The notes: generated from the sequence alone by a model not told the origin. DNA of 64,000 bases from Rossellomorea marisflavi (GCF_022170785.1 NZ_CP081870.1:2840001-2904000); one strand, 5' to 3'; shown: positions 18,177-28,513, counted from the stretch's first letter. Numbers and translations are program-made.

Positions 18177-19258
18177 TGTCCCTCCTTTTCTTTTTGACGG
18201 GAATGGATGAAATGCGTCCGGCCGTGCAATATGGCGACCTTGATGATGGCAAGGGCCGGTACTGCCACAATCATGCCAATCACACCTTGGACCTCACCGC
18301 CGATGATCAAAGCGCCCATGATGAATAGAGGGTGCATATGCAGCGTCTTCCCGACAATCAGGGGAGACAGGATATTCCCTTCGAGGAACTGCAGGATCAA
18401 GACGATGATTGCCACGTAAATGACCATGTGAAGGGAAATCGTGCTTGCCACAAGCACTGCCGGAATGGCCCCGATGATCGGTCCGAAATAGGGGATGACA
18501 TTGGTCACCCCGATGATCAGGCCAAGGATGAGGGGATATTTCATTCCGATGAGCCAAAGTGCCGACGTCGATACACCGAAAATGATCAAACAGACCAGGA
18601 GTTGCCCACGGATATAGCCTCCTAGAGAAGCATCCACGTCCCTTAGGAAACTTGCGCTGCTTTCTCTCCACTTGCGGGGAGTGAGCCGGATGAAGAACCT
18701 TTTGACCTTCACCACATCCTTCAGCAGATAAAAGGATACAAACGGGATGATGGCAATGATCAGAAGGGAATTCATGAACTTCATCAGGATGGCAAGGACG
18801 ACGGCTGCAAGGCCCGTCACCCATGCTTCCAGCCCATTGATCCGCTTATCGAGCATGGATTGGATGCCATCCGGCCACGCGGCGGTCTTATACTGGATAT
18901 AGGTGAGCCCGCGGTTGTATTGATCGGTCAGAACTGGAGCATTTTTAGATAAATCATCGATTTGGTGGATGATGGCCGGCGTCCCCTTATAAATCCCCCA
19001 CCCGATGCTTCCAAAAAAGAGCAGGTAAATAAGAAGGATGGCGATCCCCCGGTGAATCCCAAGTTCATGAAGTTTCTCCACCACGGGATGGAGCAGATAC
19101 GCGATGAACGCTCCGATGATAAACGGCAGTGCCGCAAAAAAGAATACGTCAAGGACGGGTTGCCATACCGGCTTCAACAGAAAAAGTACATATAAGAGCA
19201 ATGAAGCGACAAAGGCAATGGTTAATCGGTAAAGCCATTTCGCATAATTGGTAGCCAT
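18173..19258 (-). CDS. yrrI: AI-2E family transporter (YrrI)
   Basis: A 361-residue membrane protein of the AI-2E/PerM family with about eight helices. Paired hydrophobic segments near the N-terminus (residues 10-80), a soluble insert, and the conserved C-terminal core (GVTNVIPYFGPIIGAIPAV and EGNILSPLIVGK) are visible. Family members include exporters of autoinducer 2 and sodium/proton antiporters, so the substrate cannot be read from sequence. GGGAGGG precedes the ATG. It lies upstream of alaS on the same strand. Confidence 0.85.
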   Translation of the reverse strand: MATNYAKWLYRLTIAFVASLLLYVLFLLKPVWQPVLDVFFFAALPFIIGAFIAYLLHPVVEKLHELGIHRGIAILLIYLLFFGSIGWGIYKGTPAIIHQIDDLSKNAPVLTDQYNRGLTYIQYKTAAWPDGIQSMLDKRINGLEAWVTGLAAVVLAILMKFMNSLLIIAIIPFVSFYLLKDVVKVKRFFIRLTPRKWRESSASFLRDVDASLGGYIRGQLLVCLIIFGVSTSALWLIGMKYPLILGLIIGVTNVIPYFGPIIGAIPAVLVASTISLHMVIYVAIIVLILQFLEGNILSPLIVGKTLHMHPLFIMGALIIGGEVQGVIGMIVAVPALAIIKVAILHGRTHFIHSRQKEKEGH

Positions 19259-19310
19259 GAAAGGTCCCTCCCTTTTATGTAGTGTGCCGAAGCAGGGAGG
19301 TTTTAGTCAT

Positions 19311-19342
19311 GAGAAAAGGTCCGGCAATAGCCGGACCTTTGA
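19311..19342 (-). terminator. Terminator after the YrzQ-like gene
   Basis: AAAGGTCCGGC pairs perfectly with GCCGGACCTTT around a 4-base loop, followed by TTTTC on the minus strand. It separates yrzQ from yrrI. Confidence 0.8.
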
Positions 19343-19350
19343 GGTATTTT

Positions 19351-19482
19351 CTAGAAGAGCTTCTTCACTTGTTTGCGGAATCTCTTCATTTGCTTACGAT
19401 TCAACATATTGGACCTTTGGGAATAGATGGACGCGGCGATGCCTGCCCCGAACCCAACGATCGATGAAAACGTCCTGTTCAT
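19351..19482 (-). CDS. yrzQ: Small membrane protein, DUF3918/YrzQ-like
   Basis: A 43-residue ORF below usual size limits. It begins MNRTFSSIVGFGAGIAASIY and ends in a very basic tail (RKQMKRFRKQVKKLF). GAGAGGTG lies upstream of the ATG, and a terminator follows the stop. Length, N-terminal MNRT, glycine-rich helix and basic tail fit the DUF3918/YrzQ family found at this place in Bacillus genomes. Function unknown. Confidence 0.7.
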   Translation of the reverse strand: MNRTFSSIVGFGAGIAASIYSQRSNMLNRKQMKRFRKQVKKLF

Positions 19483-19497
19483 GAAAAACACCTCTCC

Positions 19498-19809
19498 CTA
19501 GCTAAGTTGGCGTTCTTCCTCGTCAAACAGATCATCAAGCGAACTCAGTGAGCCATCTTCCTCCACCTGATGGGTGTGGATGACTCCCTTGGACAGGGAT
19601 AATTCGATATAGCATCCCCAGCAATAAAACTGATTGATGCCGATTTTCCCTATATCTTTGCTTTGGCAGTTCGGACATTTCACGGCAGGATTCACCTCGT
19701 TCTTAGGTTTTATCCTTACCATCATGGCCCTGCGAGCAAAAAGATATACTTGAAAGGCGAAGAATGTTCGAACGCTCCTTCCTAGTTTGGACCGAATGAG
19801 ACGAATCAT
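19498..19809 (-). CDS. Zinc-ribbon protein
   Basis: Up to 103 residues. The recognisable part is a zinc ribbon, CPNC...FYCWGC (two CxxC pairs about 20 residues apart), followed by an acidic tail. The reading frame opens at ATG 19809, 22 bases after the recD2 stop, and gives an N-terminal basic amphipathic segment. An internal start at MMVRIKPKNE (19725 or 19722) is equally possible, and neither has a strong ribosome site. It probably shares the recD2 transcript. It may correspond to the B. subtilis small gene at this locus, but I cannot confirm the name. Confidence 0.65.
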   Translation of the reverse strand: MIRLIRSKLGRSVRTFFAFQVYLFARRAMMVRIKPKNEVNPAVKCPNCQSKDIGKIGINQFYCWGCYIELSLSKGVIHTHQVEEDGSLSSLDDLFDEEERQLS

Positions 19810-19830
19810 AAGCTGAAACCATTTCCAGTC

Positions 19831-22200
19831 TCACGTCATGAAGTCATACGGTGTGATGCCCTCCATCCCGATCATGGGGTCCACCTTCATCAAGTCGATC
19901 GGGGCATCGTCTTCCGGCACACTGTCTTCCATTGTTTGAAGCCTTTCCTTCAGGGTCGTCTTCCTTATGATATCCTCTTCCCGTTCGACCCCCATACGGA
20001 ACGCATCTTCTTCCCCGCACAGGATGAGGAACTGCTTGCTTCTGGTGATCGCCGTATATAGAAGATTTCTCCTCAGCATACGGTAATAACTTTTCACCAC
20101 CGGAAGGATGACGATGGGAAACTCACTTCCCTGGGATTTATGGATGGAGCAGCAGTACGCATGGGTGATCTGTCCGAGATCCTGACGGGTATAGGTGACC
20201 TCCGTTCCCTCGTAGGAAACGATGACCATATCCTGCTTTTCCGTGTTTTCCTTTGCGTAAAAGATGGACACCACTTCACCAATGTCCCCGTTGAAGACGT
20301 TGTTCTCGGGCTGGTTGACAAGCTGAAGCACTTTGTCCCCGATCCGGTACTTCACATCCCCGAAGGCGATTTCCTTCCGCGTTCCATCATTCTTATTGAA
20401 GATTTCCTGCAGAAGGACGTTCAACCGGTCGATTCCTGCTGGACCTCTGTACATCGGGGCCAGAACCTGAATATCCTTCGGTGTGAAGCCTTTCTTCTTC
20501 GCGTTTTCCACCACTTTCTGAACCACTTCGGTGATCTGATGGGTCCGGCAAGGGAAGAAAGAACGGTCCTTCTGCTGCTTCACAAGGTCATCCGGCAAAC
20601 GTCCTGCCTTCATTTGATGGGCAAGGTCAATGATGGAAGAGCCTTCTTCCTGGCGGTAAATATCCGTCAATCGCACCGTCGGCACCCTTCCCGATTCCAA
20701 TAGATCCTTCAGCACCTGTCCCGGTCCGACGGATGGAAGCTGATCTTCATCGCCCACAAAGATCACCTGAATATTTTCAGGCAGGGCCTTGAGGAGCTGA
20801 TGGGCAAGCCATGTATCCACCATCGATACTTCATCGACAATCAGCAGCTTTCCTTCGATGGCCCTTTCTTCGTCTGTCTGAAAACCCTCTTTTCCATTCC
20901 AGCCCAACAGTCGGTGGATGGTCATGGCAGGCAGTCCCGTCGATTCCGTCATCCGCTTGGCGGCCCTTCCCGTCGGGGCAGCAAGAAGCACCGGGAACGG
21001 TTCATCCTTATATTCCTTCGGGTCAAGCGAACAACCGTGAAGATCGGCATAGAGCTCGACAATCCCGTTGATGACGGTGGTTTTTCCCGTACCAGGTCCT
21101 CCCGTCAAGAGGAGCATCGGGCTCATGAGTGCCGTTTCGATGGCTTCACGCTGTGAAGGGGCATACTGCACGCCCAATCGGTCCTCCAATGCACCTAAGG
21201 AAAGGAGGAATTCCGATTGAGGGAACTGATCTTCATAATCGGTCTGGGCAAGGATCCTCTCGATATTCGTGACAATGCCTTTTTCGGAGAAATAAAGGGA
21301 AGGGGTGTAAATCTTCGTCCCCTCACCGGCCACTTTCCCTTCCTCTTCAAGCGCCACGACCTGGGCAGAGATCTCCTCGAATTCGATGCGTACGGACTGA
21401 CTCTTTTCCAGCAGGTCCTTCACGCTCACAATGAGTTCTTCCGCCTCAAGGTACACATGACCCTGTTTCACGCACATCTGTTCCAACGTATACAAACAGC
21501 CGGCCTTGATCCTGTCGGGATGACTGCCTGTGATCCCGATCTTCGAGCCTAGTTCGTCGGCACGGGTGAACCCGATACCTTCGATATCCTCCACCAGCTT
21601 ATAGGGATTGTTCTGGATGATCTCCAGTGCCTGTTCTTTATAGGCCTGGTAGATCTTCATGGAAATCTGCGGGCCGAAACCAAAATCGTTGAGCATGATC
21701 ATGACGCGCTCTAGTCCCTGATGCTCGGATAATGTATCAAAGATGGTCTTTGCCTTTTCCTTCGTAAGCTTCGGCACCTCGTCGAGGACCGATGGATTCT
21801 CAAGGATTTTGGTGATGGCATTTTCACCTACGTGTTCCACGATCTTTTCAGCCGTCTTCGTCCCGATCCCGCTGAACAGATCACTGGATAAATAGTGGAC
21901 GATCCCTTGTTTGGACTGGGGGATTTCCTTCTTGAAATGATCGGCATGAAACTGAGTGCCGAACTTCGGATGATCCTGAAAACGACCGAAAAAGGAGTAG
22001 GTTTCTTCTTCATGAAGCTTCGGAAAATGTCCCGTTACAACGGCTTCTTTATCACTGTAGCCCTCATCATTGGTCTCTTCCACCCTGATGCGCACGACAC
22101 TGTACATATTGTCTTCATTGTGGAAGATCGTAACGAGATGGCGCCCTTTGACGTACAGTTCTTCATCTCCAAATAATTGTAAAGAGTCTTGCTGGCTCAA
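19831..22200 (-). CDS. recD2: RecD2-type DNA helicase (YrrC)
   Basis: A 789-residue SF1 5'-3' helicase that acts without RecBC, linked to replication fork progression and repair in Bacillus. Order of domains: N-terminal OB-like region, helix-hairpin-helix motifs (about residues 90-220), then the helicase core. Walker A is LLTGGPGTGKTTVI, Walker B is LIVDEVSMVD, then VGDEDQLPSVGPG, and motif VI lies in HAYCCSIHKSQGSEFPIV / YTAITRSKQFLIL. Length is typical. It lies 17 bases downstream of yrrB. Confidence 0.93.
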   Translation of the reverse strand: MSQQDSLQLFGDEELYVKGRHLVTIFHNEDNMYSVVRIRVEETNDEGYSDKEAVVTGHFPKLHEEETYSFFGRFQDHPKFGTQFHADHFKKEIPQSKQGIVHYLSSDLFSGIGTKTAEKIVEHVGENAITKILENPSVLDEVPKLTKEKAKTIFDTLSEHQGLERVMIMLNDFGFGPQISMKIYQAYKEQALEIIQNNPYKLVEDIEGIGFTRADELGSKIGITGSHPDRIKAGCLYTLEQMCVKQGHVYLEAEELIVSVKDLLEKSQSVRIEFEEISAQVVALEEEGKVAGEGTKIYTPSLYFSEKGIVTNIERILAQTDYEDQFPQSEFLLSLGALEDRLGVQYAPSQREAIETALMSPMLLLTGGPGTGKTTVINGIVELYADLHGCSLDPKEYKDEPFPVLLAAPTGRAAKRMTESTGLPAMTIHRLLGWNGKEGFQTDEERAIEGKLLIVDEVSMVDTWLAHQLLKALPENIQVIFVGDEDQLPSVGPGQVLKDLLESGRVPTVRLTDIYRQEEGSSIIDLAHQMKAGRLPDDLVKQQKDRSFFPCRTHQITEVVQKVVENAKKKGFTPKDIQVLAPMYRGPAGIDRLNVLLQEIFNKNDGTRKEIAFGDVKYRIGDKVLQLVNQPENNVFNGDIGEVVSIFYAKENTEKQDMVIVSYEGTEVTYTRQDLGQITHAYCCSIHKSQGSEFPIVILPVVKSYYRMLRRNLLYTAITRSKQFLILCGEEDAFRMGVEREEDIIRKTTLKERLQTMEDSVPEDDAPIDLMKVDPMIGMEGITPYDFMT

Positions 22201-22217
22201 TTCAGCGAACCCCCCGG

Positions 22218-22889
22218 TTATTCACTCTCTTCTTTCTTGATCATTTCCACCGTCGCCACACCCATCTGGGCAAGCTCATGGTCAGGTTGAAGTTCGATGG
22301 CCTTATGGAAGAAGACAAGCGCTTGATCAGTGTTGCTCTCATGGACCAGATTGGCGACGCCGAGGTTGTAATAGGCATCCGCATGCTCCGGATCAAGTGA
22401 TAGCACTTTGTTGAAAACCTCAATCGCTTCCGTGTAAGCTTCTACTTTTGCAAGGGACAGACCCAATTGGAAGAAGGCTTCTACGTCCTGATCATTCAGT
22501 TCAACGCTGCGCTGGAAATAAGGCAGGGCAAGCTTCGGCTGATCGAGCTGCGAAAGGCTCATGCCCAGCATGAAGTGGACGTCCGCATTCTCCATCCCCT
22601 TTGTGATCGCACGTTCGAACTGGTCTTTCGCATGATCATACTCTCCCTGATTGAAGTGAAGCGTACCGAGTGAATAGTATGCTGCCCCCGCTTCGGGGTC
22701 GACTTCCATCGCACGCTCGAAAAAGCGCTTCGCTTTTTCCGGATCTCCAACAGACATAAGGACATTCCCGAAGTTGATGTAGCCTACCGGATCAGTCGGG
22801 TTCTCCTCGATTGCTTCAGTGAAGATCTGAACGGCATCTTCCACCTTCCCCTGTTGAAGAAGTTCAATTCCTTTTGCATTTTTATCCAT
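22218..22889 (-). CDS. yrrB: Tetratricopeptide repeat protein (YrrB)
   Basis: A 223-residue protein made almost entirely of TPR units, about six, each with the pattern A..Y.LG.......A...F..A....P. Such scaffolds bind other proteins, and YrrB has been proposed to link tRNA modification and recombination proteins because of its neighbours mnmA and recD2. No signal peptide or membrane helix is seen, so it is cytoplasmic. Confidence 0.88.
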   Translation of the reverse strand: MDKNAKGIELLQQGKVEDAVQIFTEAIEENPTDPVGYINFGNVLMSVGDPEKAKRFFERAMEVDPEAGAAYYSLGTLHFNQGEYDHAKDQFERAITKGMENADVHFMLGMSLSQLDQPKLALPYFQRSVELNDQDVEAFFQLGLSLAKVEAYTEAIEVFNKVLSLDPEHADAYYNLGVANLVHESNTDQALVFFHKAIELQPDHELAQMGVATVEMIKKEESE

Positions 22890-22974
22890 ATGAAAACACC
22901 TCTTAAAATTCGTCTAGTATGTAACTCATGATGGTAGTAGTATACCACATCGGCCTGGTCATTCTCTTCCCAAA

Positions 22975-23020
22975 CAAAAAATGGACTGACAGAAGAATGG
23001 CCTTCTTTTTCAGTCCATTA
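22975..23020 (-). terminator. Terminator between mnmA and yrrB
   Basis: On the minus strand ATGGACTGA pairs with TCAGTCCAT, with an inner AGAAGGCCATTCTTCT hairpin, followed by a run of T. It ends the mnmA transcript; yrrB starts 86 bases further on. Confidence 0.8.
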
Positions 23021-23044
23021 TTGTGGGAGGGCAAGTCCTTTGTT

Positions 23045-23191
23045 CTTGGCCCCCTCCGCTTTTCTTCTTGTCCAGCTCCGGGGGCTTGGGGCTCGAGGTC
23101 ATAAGCTGTGAAATCCATAAAGGCACAGATCGCCTTTCCGGTTTTCCCCTCTTATGCTTGTCGCCCCAGGGCGAGCCCCCTCCGCTTTTCT
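23045..23191 (+). repeat. Interspersed repeat, GTCCAGCTCCGG family, copy 1
   Basis: Blocks in order: CCTCCGCTTTTCTTCTTGTC, CAGCTCCGGGGGCTTG, GGCTCGAGGTCATAAG, a variable centre with CGCCTTTCC, CTTATGCTTGTCG and a final CCTCCGCTTTTCTTT. The two CTCCGCTTTTCTT ends are direct repeats, and CATAAG/CTTATG form an inverted pair. The same blocks recur near 60942-61155. It fills most of the gap between mnmA and yrrB and abuts the mnmA stop codon. Confidence 0.7.
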
Positions 23192-24307
<1,116 letters not shown>

Positions 24308-24335
24308 CTATGCCACCTCCCTTATCTTTCCTTCT

Positions 24336-25478
24336 TCATGTCGTGAGACGATGGATGATCTTCACCGCTTCATCTGAGGCCCGCACGATGTCTTCTTCCG
24401 TGTTCCCGAGTCCGAAGCTGAAGCGGATGGAGTTACGGATCTTCTCCGAGTCCCCTCCAAACATCGCCACCAGCACATGAGATGGTTCTATTGATCCAGC
24501 CGTACAAGCAGATCCGCTTGATACGGCGATTCCTGACATATCGAAATTCACCAGCATGGATTCGACATCCGTGCCGGCAAAGCTCAAGTTTAGCACATGA
24601 GGAAGCCCGTGCTCAAGCGATCCGTTTTCCTCATATGAAATACCGGATTCATCGAGCTTCCCCTTGAGGATCTCTTTGAATCCTGCATATCGTTTGCGCT
24701 TCTCTTCCATGGATGAAGAGGCTATTTCAATGGCTTTGGCCAGTCCGGCTATTCCAGGAACATTCTCCGTTCCTGCGCGGCGCTTCCTCTCTTGTTCACC
24801 GCCATATGCGAGGGGGAGGATGTCCACATCCTTCCTGCAATAGAGGAATCCCACCCCTTTGGGTCCGTTGATCTTATGTCCTGAAACGGAAAGAAGATCG
24901 ACTGCCAGTTCGCCGACATTCAGCTCATGGAGTCCATAGGCTTGCACCGCATCCGTATGGAAGAGGGCCTGGTGATCCTTCAAGAGATGTCCGATCTCGG
25001 AGATGGGCTGGATCGTCCCCACTTCGTTATTCCCGAACATGATGGTGACCAAGATGGTGTCTTCACGCAGGACGGCCTTCACGGCATCCACGCTGATCCT
25101 ACCTGTCTCATCTACGGGCAGATAGGTCACCTCAAACCCCTGTTGTTCAAGATGCTCACATGTATGGAGAACGGCGTGATGCTCGATTTCAGTGGTGATG
25201 ATATGATTCCCGAGCTTCCGATTCTTCATGGCAGCGCCGATGATGGCCATATTGTCGGCCTCCGTACCACCGCTAGTGAAGATGATCTCATTATGGTCTG
25301 CGTGAATCGATGCTGCAGCAATGGAACGGGAGCGGTCCACGATGGAGCGGGCTTCCCTTCCGAATGAATGGATGCTCGACGGATTACCGAACGTTCCCTG
25401 CATGACCGTCATCATCTCGTCGATCACCGCAGGGTGGACGGGAGATGTTGCCGCATGATCCAAGTAGATTCTGTTCAT
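24336..25478 (-). CDS. yrvO: Cysteine desulfurase (YrvO type)
   Basis: A 380-residue NifS/IscS-like PLP enzyme that takes sulfur from cysteine. It shows YLDHAATSP at the start, TSGGTEADN, the PLP lysine in SVSGHKINGPKG and the persulfide cysteine loop SSGSACTAGSIEPSHV. Its place between cymR and mnmA points to a dedicated role in tRNA 2-thiolation rather than general Fe-S assembly. It starts 12 bases after the cymR stop. Confidence 0.92.
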   Translation of the reverse strand: MNRIYLDHAATSPVHPAVIDEMMTVMQGTFGNPSSIHSFGREARSIVDRSRSIAAASIHADHNEIIFTSGGTEADNMAIIGAAMKNRKLGNHIITTEIEHHAVLHTCEHLEQQGFEVTYLPVDETGRISVDAVKAVLREDTILVTIMFGNNEVGTIQPISEIGHLLKDHQALFHTDAVQAYGLHELNVGELAVDLLSVSGHKINGPKGVGFLYCRKDVDILPLAYGGEQERKRRAGTENVPGIAGLAKAIEIASSSMEEKRKRYAGFKEILKGKLDESGISYEENGSLEHGLPHVLNLSFAGTDVESMLVNFDMSGIAVSSGSACTAGSIEPSHVLVAMFGGDSEKIRNSIRFSFGLGNTEEDIVRASDEAVKIIHRLTT

Positions 25479-25489
25479 TCACTTACCTC

Positions 25490-25909
25490 CTAGATGTAAA
25501 ACATGTATGCATCGGATTCTCCGTCATCTGTATGACTGGCGAGATCCTCGATCGTTGTATTATCAAGCACGTCCTTAACGGCATCTCGGATGCGGATCCA
25601 TAGCTCGCGCTTTGCAGGCTCCTCATCCTCGATCCCTTCCACTGGGCTGATCGGCCCCTCCAGGATCCGGATGATATCACCAGCGGTAATATCCTTAGGT
25701 TCGTGGCCGAGGACATATCCCCCATAAGCCCCCCGAATGCTCCTGACCAACCCGCCGTTGCGAAGCGGGGCGACCAGCTGTTCAAGATAGTGTTCTGATA
25801 AATCATGCTGTTGCGCGATTGTCTTGAGGGATGTCGGTCCCTCACCGTGGCGTTTGGCCAGTTCGATCATAATCGTCAAGCCGTACCGGCCCTTCGTGGA
25901 TATCTTCAT
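25490..25909 (-). CDS. cymR: Rrf2-family cysteine metabolism repressor CymR
   Basis: A 139-residue Rrf2-type regulator with an N-terminal winged helix (MKISTKGRYGLTIMIELAKR...SLKTIAQQHDLSEHYLEQLVAPLRNGGLV) and the wing RGAYGGYVLG. It has no trio of cysteines for an Fe-S cluster, as expected of CymR rather than IscR. CymR works with CysK to repress sulfur genes. The start is ATG 25909 with GAGGTG upstream. The likely target operon yrrT-mtnN-mccAB is in this window. Confidence 0.9.
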   Translation of the reverse strand: MKISTKGRYGLTIMIELAKRHGEGPTSLKTIAQQHDLSEHYLEQLVAPLRNGGLVRSIRGAYGGYVLGHEPKDITAGDIIRILEGPISPVEGIEDEEPAKRELWIRIRDAVKDVLDNTTIEDLASHTDDGESDAYMFYI

Positions 25910-26087
25910 TTCAAGCACCTCTGCTATATAGGGTAATTACATTAACTGTATGGTTTCATTCGCTCCTGCCATTATAGCATATTCCATGTCCCACTGTGAA
26001 AGGTGGCACATGCGCAGGTTATTTCCATAAAGGGTACCCCTGTGATAAAGTAAAAGGTATCAGAACGCCAGTTTGGAGAGATATACC

Positions 26088-27359
26088 ATGTCGATAAAAC
26101 CACTCGCTTTCAAAATGAGGCCGCGGACCATCGATGAGATCCTCGGTCAGCAGCATCTTGTCGGAGAAGGAAAGATCATCGATCGGATGGTCAAGGCGAA
26201 ACAGCTATCATCGATGATTCTGTATGGACCGCCCGGAATCGGGAAAACGTCTATCGCCAGTGCCATTGCAGGGAGCACCCAGTACCGGTTCAAAACATTG
26301 AATGCGGTCACCAATAATAAGAAGGACATCCAGATCGTAGTGGAGGAAGCCAAAATGTCAGGCAAGGTCATCCTCCTCCTCGATGAGGTCCATCGCCTTG
26401 ATAAAGGAAAACAAGACTTTCTCCTTCCTTATCTTGAAAATGGGATGATCACCATGATCGGTGCCACCACGAGCAACCCTTATCACGCCATCAACCCTGC
26501 CATCAGGAGCCGGTGTCAGATATTCGAGCTGAAGCCATTATCCACAGATGAAATGAAGCAGGCCATCCGCCGGGCCATCCAAGATGAAGAACGCGGACTT
26601 GGAACGTACAAGCTCGATGTCAGCGAAGAAGCGGTCGAGCATTTTGCCAGCAGCAGTTTCGGTGATGTCAGGAGCTCCCTGAACGCATTGGAGCTTGCCG
26701 TGCTCTCCACTTCCCCTGATGCAGAGGGAGTCATTCACATTACCCTTCCCATAGCCGAGGAGTGCTTACAGAAGAAAAGTTTCTCCCATGATAAAGACGG
26801 AGACGCCCATTATGATGTGATCAGCGCATTCCAGAAATCGATCAGGGGAAGCGATGCCAATGCCGCTCTCCACTATCTCGGAAGACTGGTGGAAGCAGGG
26901 GACCTGCCGAGCATCGCCAGAAGGTTGTTGGTCATCGCCTATGAAGACATCGGTCTTGCCAGTCCCCAGGCAGGGCCTCGCACCCTTGCCGCCGTGGAAA
27001 CGGCTGAGAAGATCGGATTCCCCGAAGCCCGGATCCCCCTTGCCAATGCCGTCATCGAGCTTTGCTTGTCACCGAAATCCAATTCGGCGATCTCGGCCAT
27101 CGATTCGGCCCTATCCGATATCAGGAAGGGGAAAAGCGGTGAAGTACCACCTCATCTCAAGGACGCCCACTACCAGGGCGCTGCAGAACTTGGCAGAGGA
27201 ATCGAATACAAGTACCCCCACGATCATGAATCGGGCTGGGTCAAACAGGACTATCTGCCTGACCGGATCAAAAATGCCAAATACTATCAACCAAAGAAAA
27301 CAGGCAAATTCGAGCAGGCCATCGGCCAAGTTTATGAAAATATCAATAAGCATAAGTAG
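26088..27359 (+). CDS. rarA: Replication-associated recombination protein RarA (YrvN)
   Basis: A 423-residue AAA+ ATPase of the RarA/MgsA/WRNIP family that acts at stalled replication forks. Walker A is ILYGPPGIGKTS, Walker B is LLLDEVHRLDK, then sensor 1 GATTSNPYHAINPAIRSRC. The C-terminal MgsA domain includes RRLLVIAYEDIGLASPQ. The start is ATG 26088 with GGAGAG upstream; an in-frame TTG 15 bases earlier overlaps that ribosome site. It is divergent from cymR and ends at a clear terminator. Confidence 0.94.
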   Translation: MSIKPLAFKMRPRTIDEILGQQHLVGEGKIIDRMVKAKQLSSMILYGPPGIGKTSIASAIAGSTQYRFKTLNAVTNNKKDIQIVVEEAKMSGKVILLLDEVHRLDKGKQDFLLPYLENGMITMIGATTSNPYHAINPAIRSRCQIFELKPLSTDEMKQAIRRAIQDEERGLGTYKLDVSEEAVEHFASSSFGDVRSSLNALELAVLSTSPDAEGVIHITLPIAEECLQKKSFSHDKDGDAHYDVISAFQKSIRGSDANAALHYLGRLVEAGDLPSIARRLLVIAYEDIGLASPQAGPRTLAAVETAEKIGFPEARIPLANAVIELCLSPKSNSAISAIDSALSDIRKGKSGEVPPHLKDAHYQGAAELGRGIEYKYPHDHESGWVKQDYLPDRIKNAKYYQPKKTGKFEQAIGQVYENINKHK

Positions 27360-27364
27360 TGACA

Positions 27365-27400
27365 GGTTAAGCCCGGGGCAAAGCGATCCGGGCTTTTTTC
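27365..27400 (+). terminator. Terminator after rarA
   Basis: AAGCCCGG pairs with CCGGGCTT around an 11-base loop and is followed by TTTTTTC. Confidence 0.8.
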
Positions 27401-27424
27401 ATGCTGTCTCTAGCCTTTCCGCTC

Positions 27425-27453
27425 TCACCCATGACCAAAATCTACATACCCTG
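27425..27453 (+). promoter_or_regulatory. Possible SigK promoter of tgl
   Basis: CATACCCTG at 27445-27453 resembles the SigK -10 pattern CATANNNTA except for the last base, with an ACC element about 16 bases upstream. The tgl gene is SigK-dependent in B. subtilis. The predicted 5' leader would be only about 20 bases long. Confidence 0.35.
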
Positions 27454-27477
27454 ATACTAACCAGGAGGTGATCTATC

Positions 27478-28197
27478 TTGATACATCTGAATGAAGGAAT
27501 GCCCATGGACCCGAAAAGCCTCCCCGACGAACAGCGCGCCATCTATGAAGCATTGAACAATTCCCCCATGGATTATAATTTCCCGTCAAAAGACCAGCTG
27601 AAGTTTGAAATCAATATGAGAACCCATATACTTCAAAACGCCAAAAAGATCGATGAAGGTGATTCGGAATTCTCCGCTTTCGCCGACTCCCGCTTCAATC
27701 CGGCTTTTTGGATCAAGACCCCATATGGGTATGAGCTCAGGCGGGGCCGACTTCCCTCCGACGCCATCCGGGACGTCTTCACCAACAGCGCCCTCTACAG
27801 CTTCGAGTGCGTGACCACGATCGTCCTGATCTACTATAAGAGCATCCTTGACTCCATTGAACCATCCATATTCAATGACCTCTATTCCCATTTGTTCATC
27901 TGGGGCTCCAATTACAATGAAAACCTATGGATGGAAACATACCGCGGCGTCGATCGCATCCCAGGAGACGTGTATTACTTCTACAACCCAGATTACGCCG
28001 ACCCCATCTGGATGGGAGAAAACTCCGTTTATATGGCAGACGATCTTTACTTCGGTCACGGAATCGGCATGGTTTCGCATAAAAAGATGATCGAAGCATT
28101 GGACACCCTGAGAATCGAAGGAGCAAAAAAATCCGCCTACCTACTCAATCAGGTGACCCGGTTGAACTCAGCAAGGTTCTACCCCTACAGGCGATAA
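27478..28197 (+). CDS. tgl: Spore coat protein-glutamine gamma-glutamyltransferase Tgl
   Basis: A 239-residue transglutaminase that cross-links spore coat proteins such as GerQ through epsilon-(gamma-glutamyl)lysine bonds. The catalytic cysteine is C111 in YSFECVTTIVLIYY. E181 (GENSVY) and H194 (YFGHGIG) stand at nearly the same spacing as C116, E187 and H200 of the B. subtilis enzyme. The C-terminus AYLLNQVTRLN is also conserved. The start is TTG 27478, seven bases behind AGGAGGTGA. It is a monocistronic gene between rarA and the IS element. Confidence 0.9.
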   Translation: MIHLNEGMPMDPKSLPDEQRAIYEALNNSPMDYNFPSKDQLKFEINMRTHILQNAKKIDEGDSEFSAFADSRFNPAFWIKTPYGYELRRGRLPSDAIRDVFTNSALYSFECVTTIVLIYYKSILDSIEPSIFNDLYSHLFIWGSNYNENLWMETYRGVDRIPGDVYYFYNPDYADPIWMGENSVYMADDLYFGHGIGMVSHKKMIEALDTLRIEGAKKSAYLLNQVTRLNSARFYPYRR

Positions 28198-28384
28198 AAA
28201 GGGCCGAAGAGTAACGCAACACTTCAGCATACACCCAACAGCAGGCACAGACCGTTCATTGCACTACCAACCCACTACCCATTGCAGCCACCGTACGATC
28301 GCCTACTAAACCTCCAGTTCGATCGTACACAATTACAAAAAGCACCCAATCTACGGCCACTCCCCAATACACAAGCACAGAGTG

Positions 28385-28452
28385 ATTGGAGCGGAGGGCG
28401 CTTGACTTCCAGCGGAATAGGAGGTCGGGCAAGACCCCGCAGGCACGAGGAG
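28385..28452 (+). repeat. Left part of an interspersed Bacillaceae repeat interrupted by the IS element
   Basis: Reads GATTGGAGCGGAGGGCGC, then CTTGACTTCCAGCGGAA, AGACCCCGCAGGC and ACGAGGAG, the standard 5' part of a GC-rich Bacillus intergenic repeat. Its 3' part resumes at 30279. The complete relative at 3511-3605 has the blocks joined. Bases 28198-28384 hold no recognisable gene. Confidence 0.7.
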
Positions 28453-28513
28453 CATTCCTGTTATAAAAGAATATGAGGATAAAGTGAGATTTTAGCGATG
28501 TGCATAAAAAAAG

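Noticed and set aside
23045-23191. Direct-repeat ends taken as a CRISPR array
   Set aside because: Only two repeat ends with one spacer and no further units; the same blocks recur elsewhere as an interspersed repeat. No CRISPR array was seen in the window.
28198-28384. Search for a gene remnant between tgl and the interrupted repeat
   Set aside because: Only short frames without ribosome sites; a GTACGATCG / CGATCGTAC inverted pair is present but has no T-run and no clear role.
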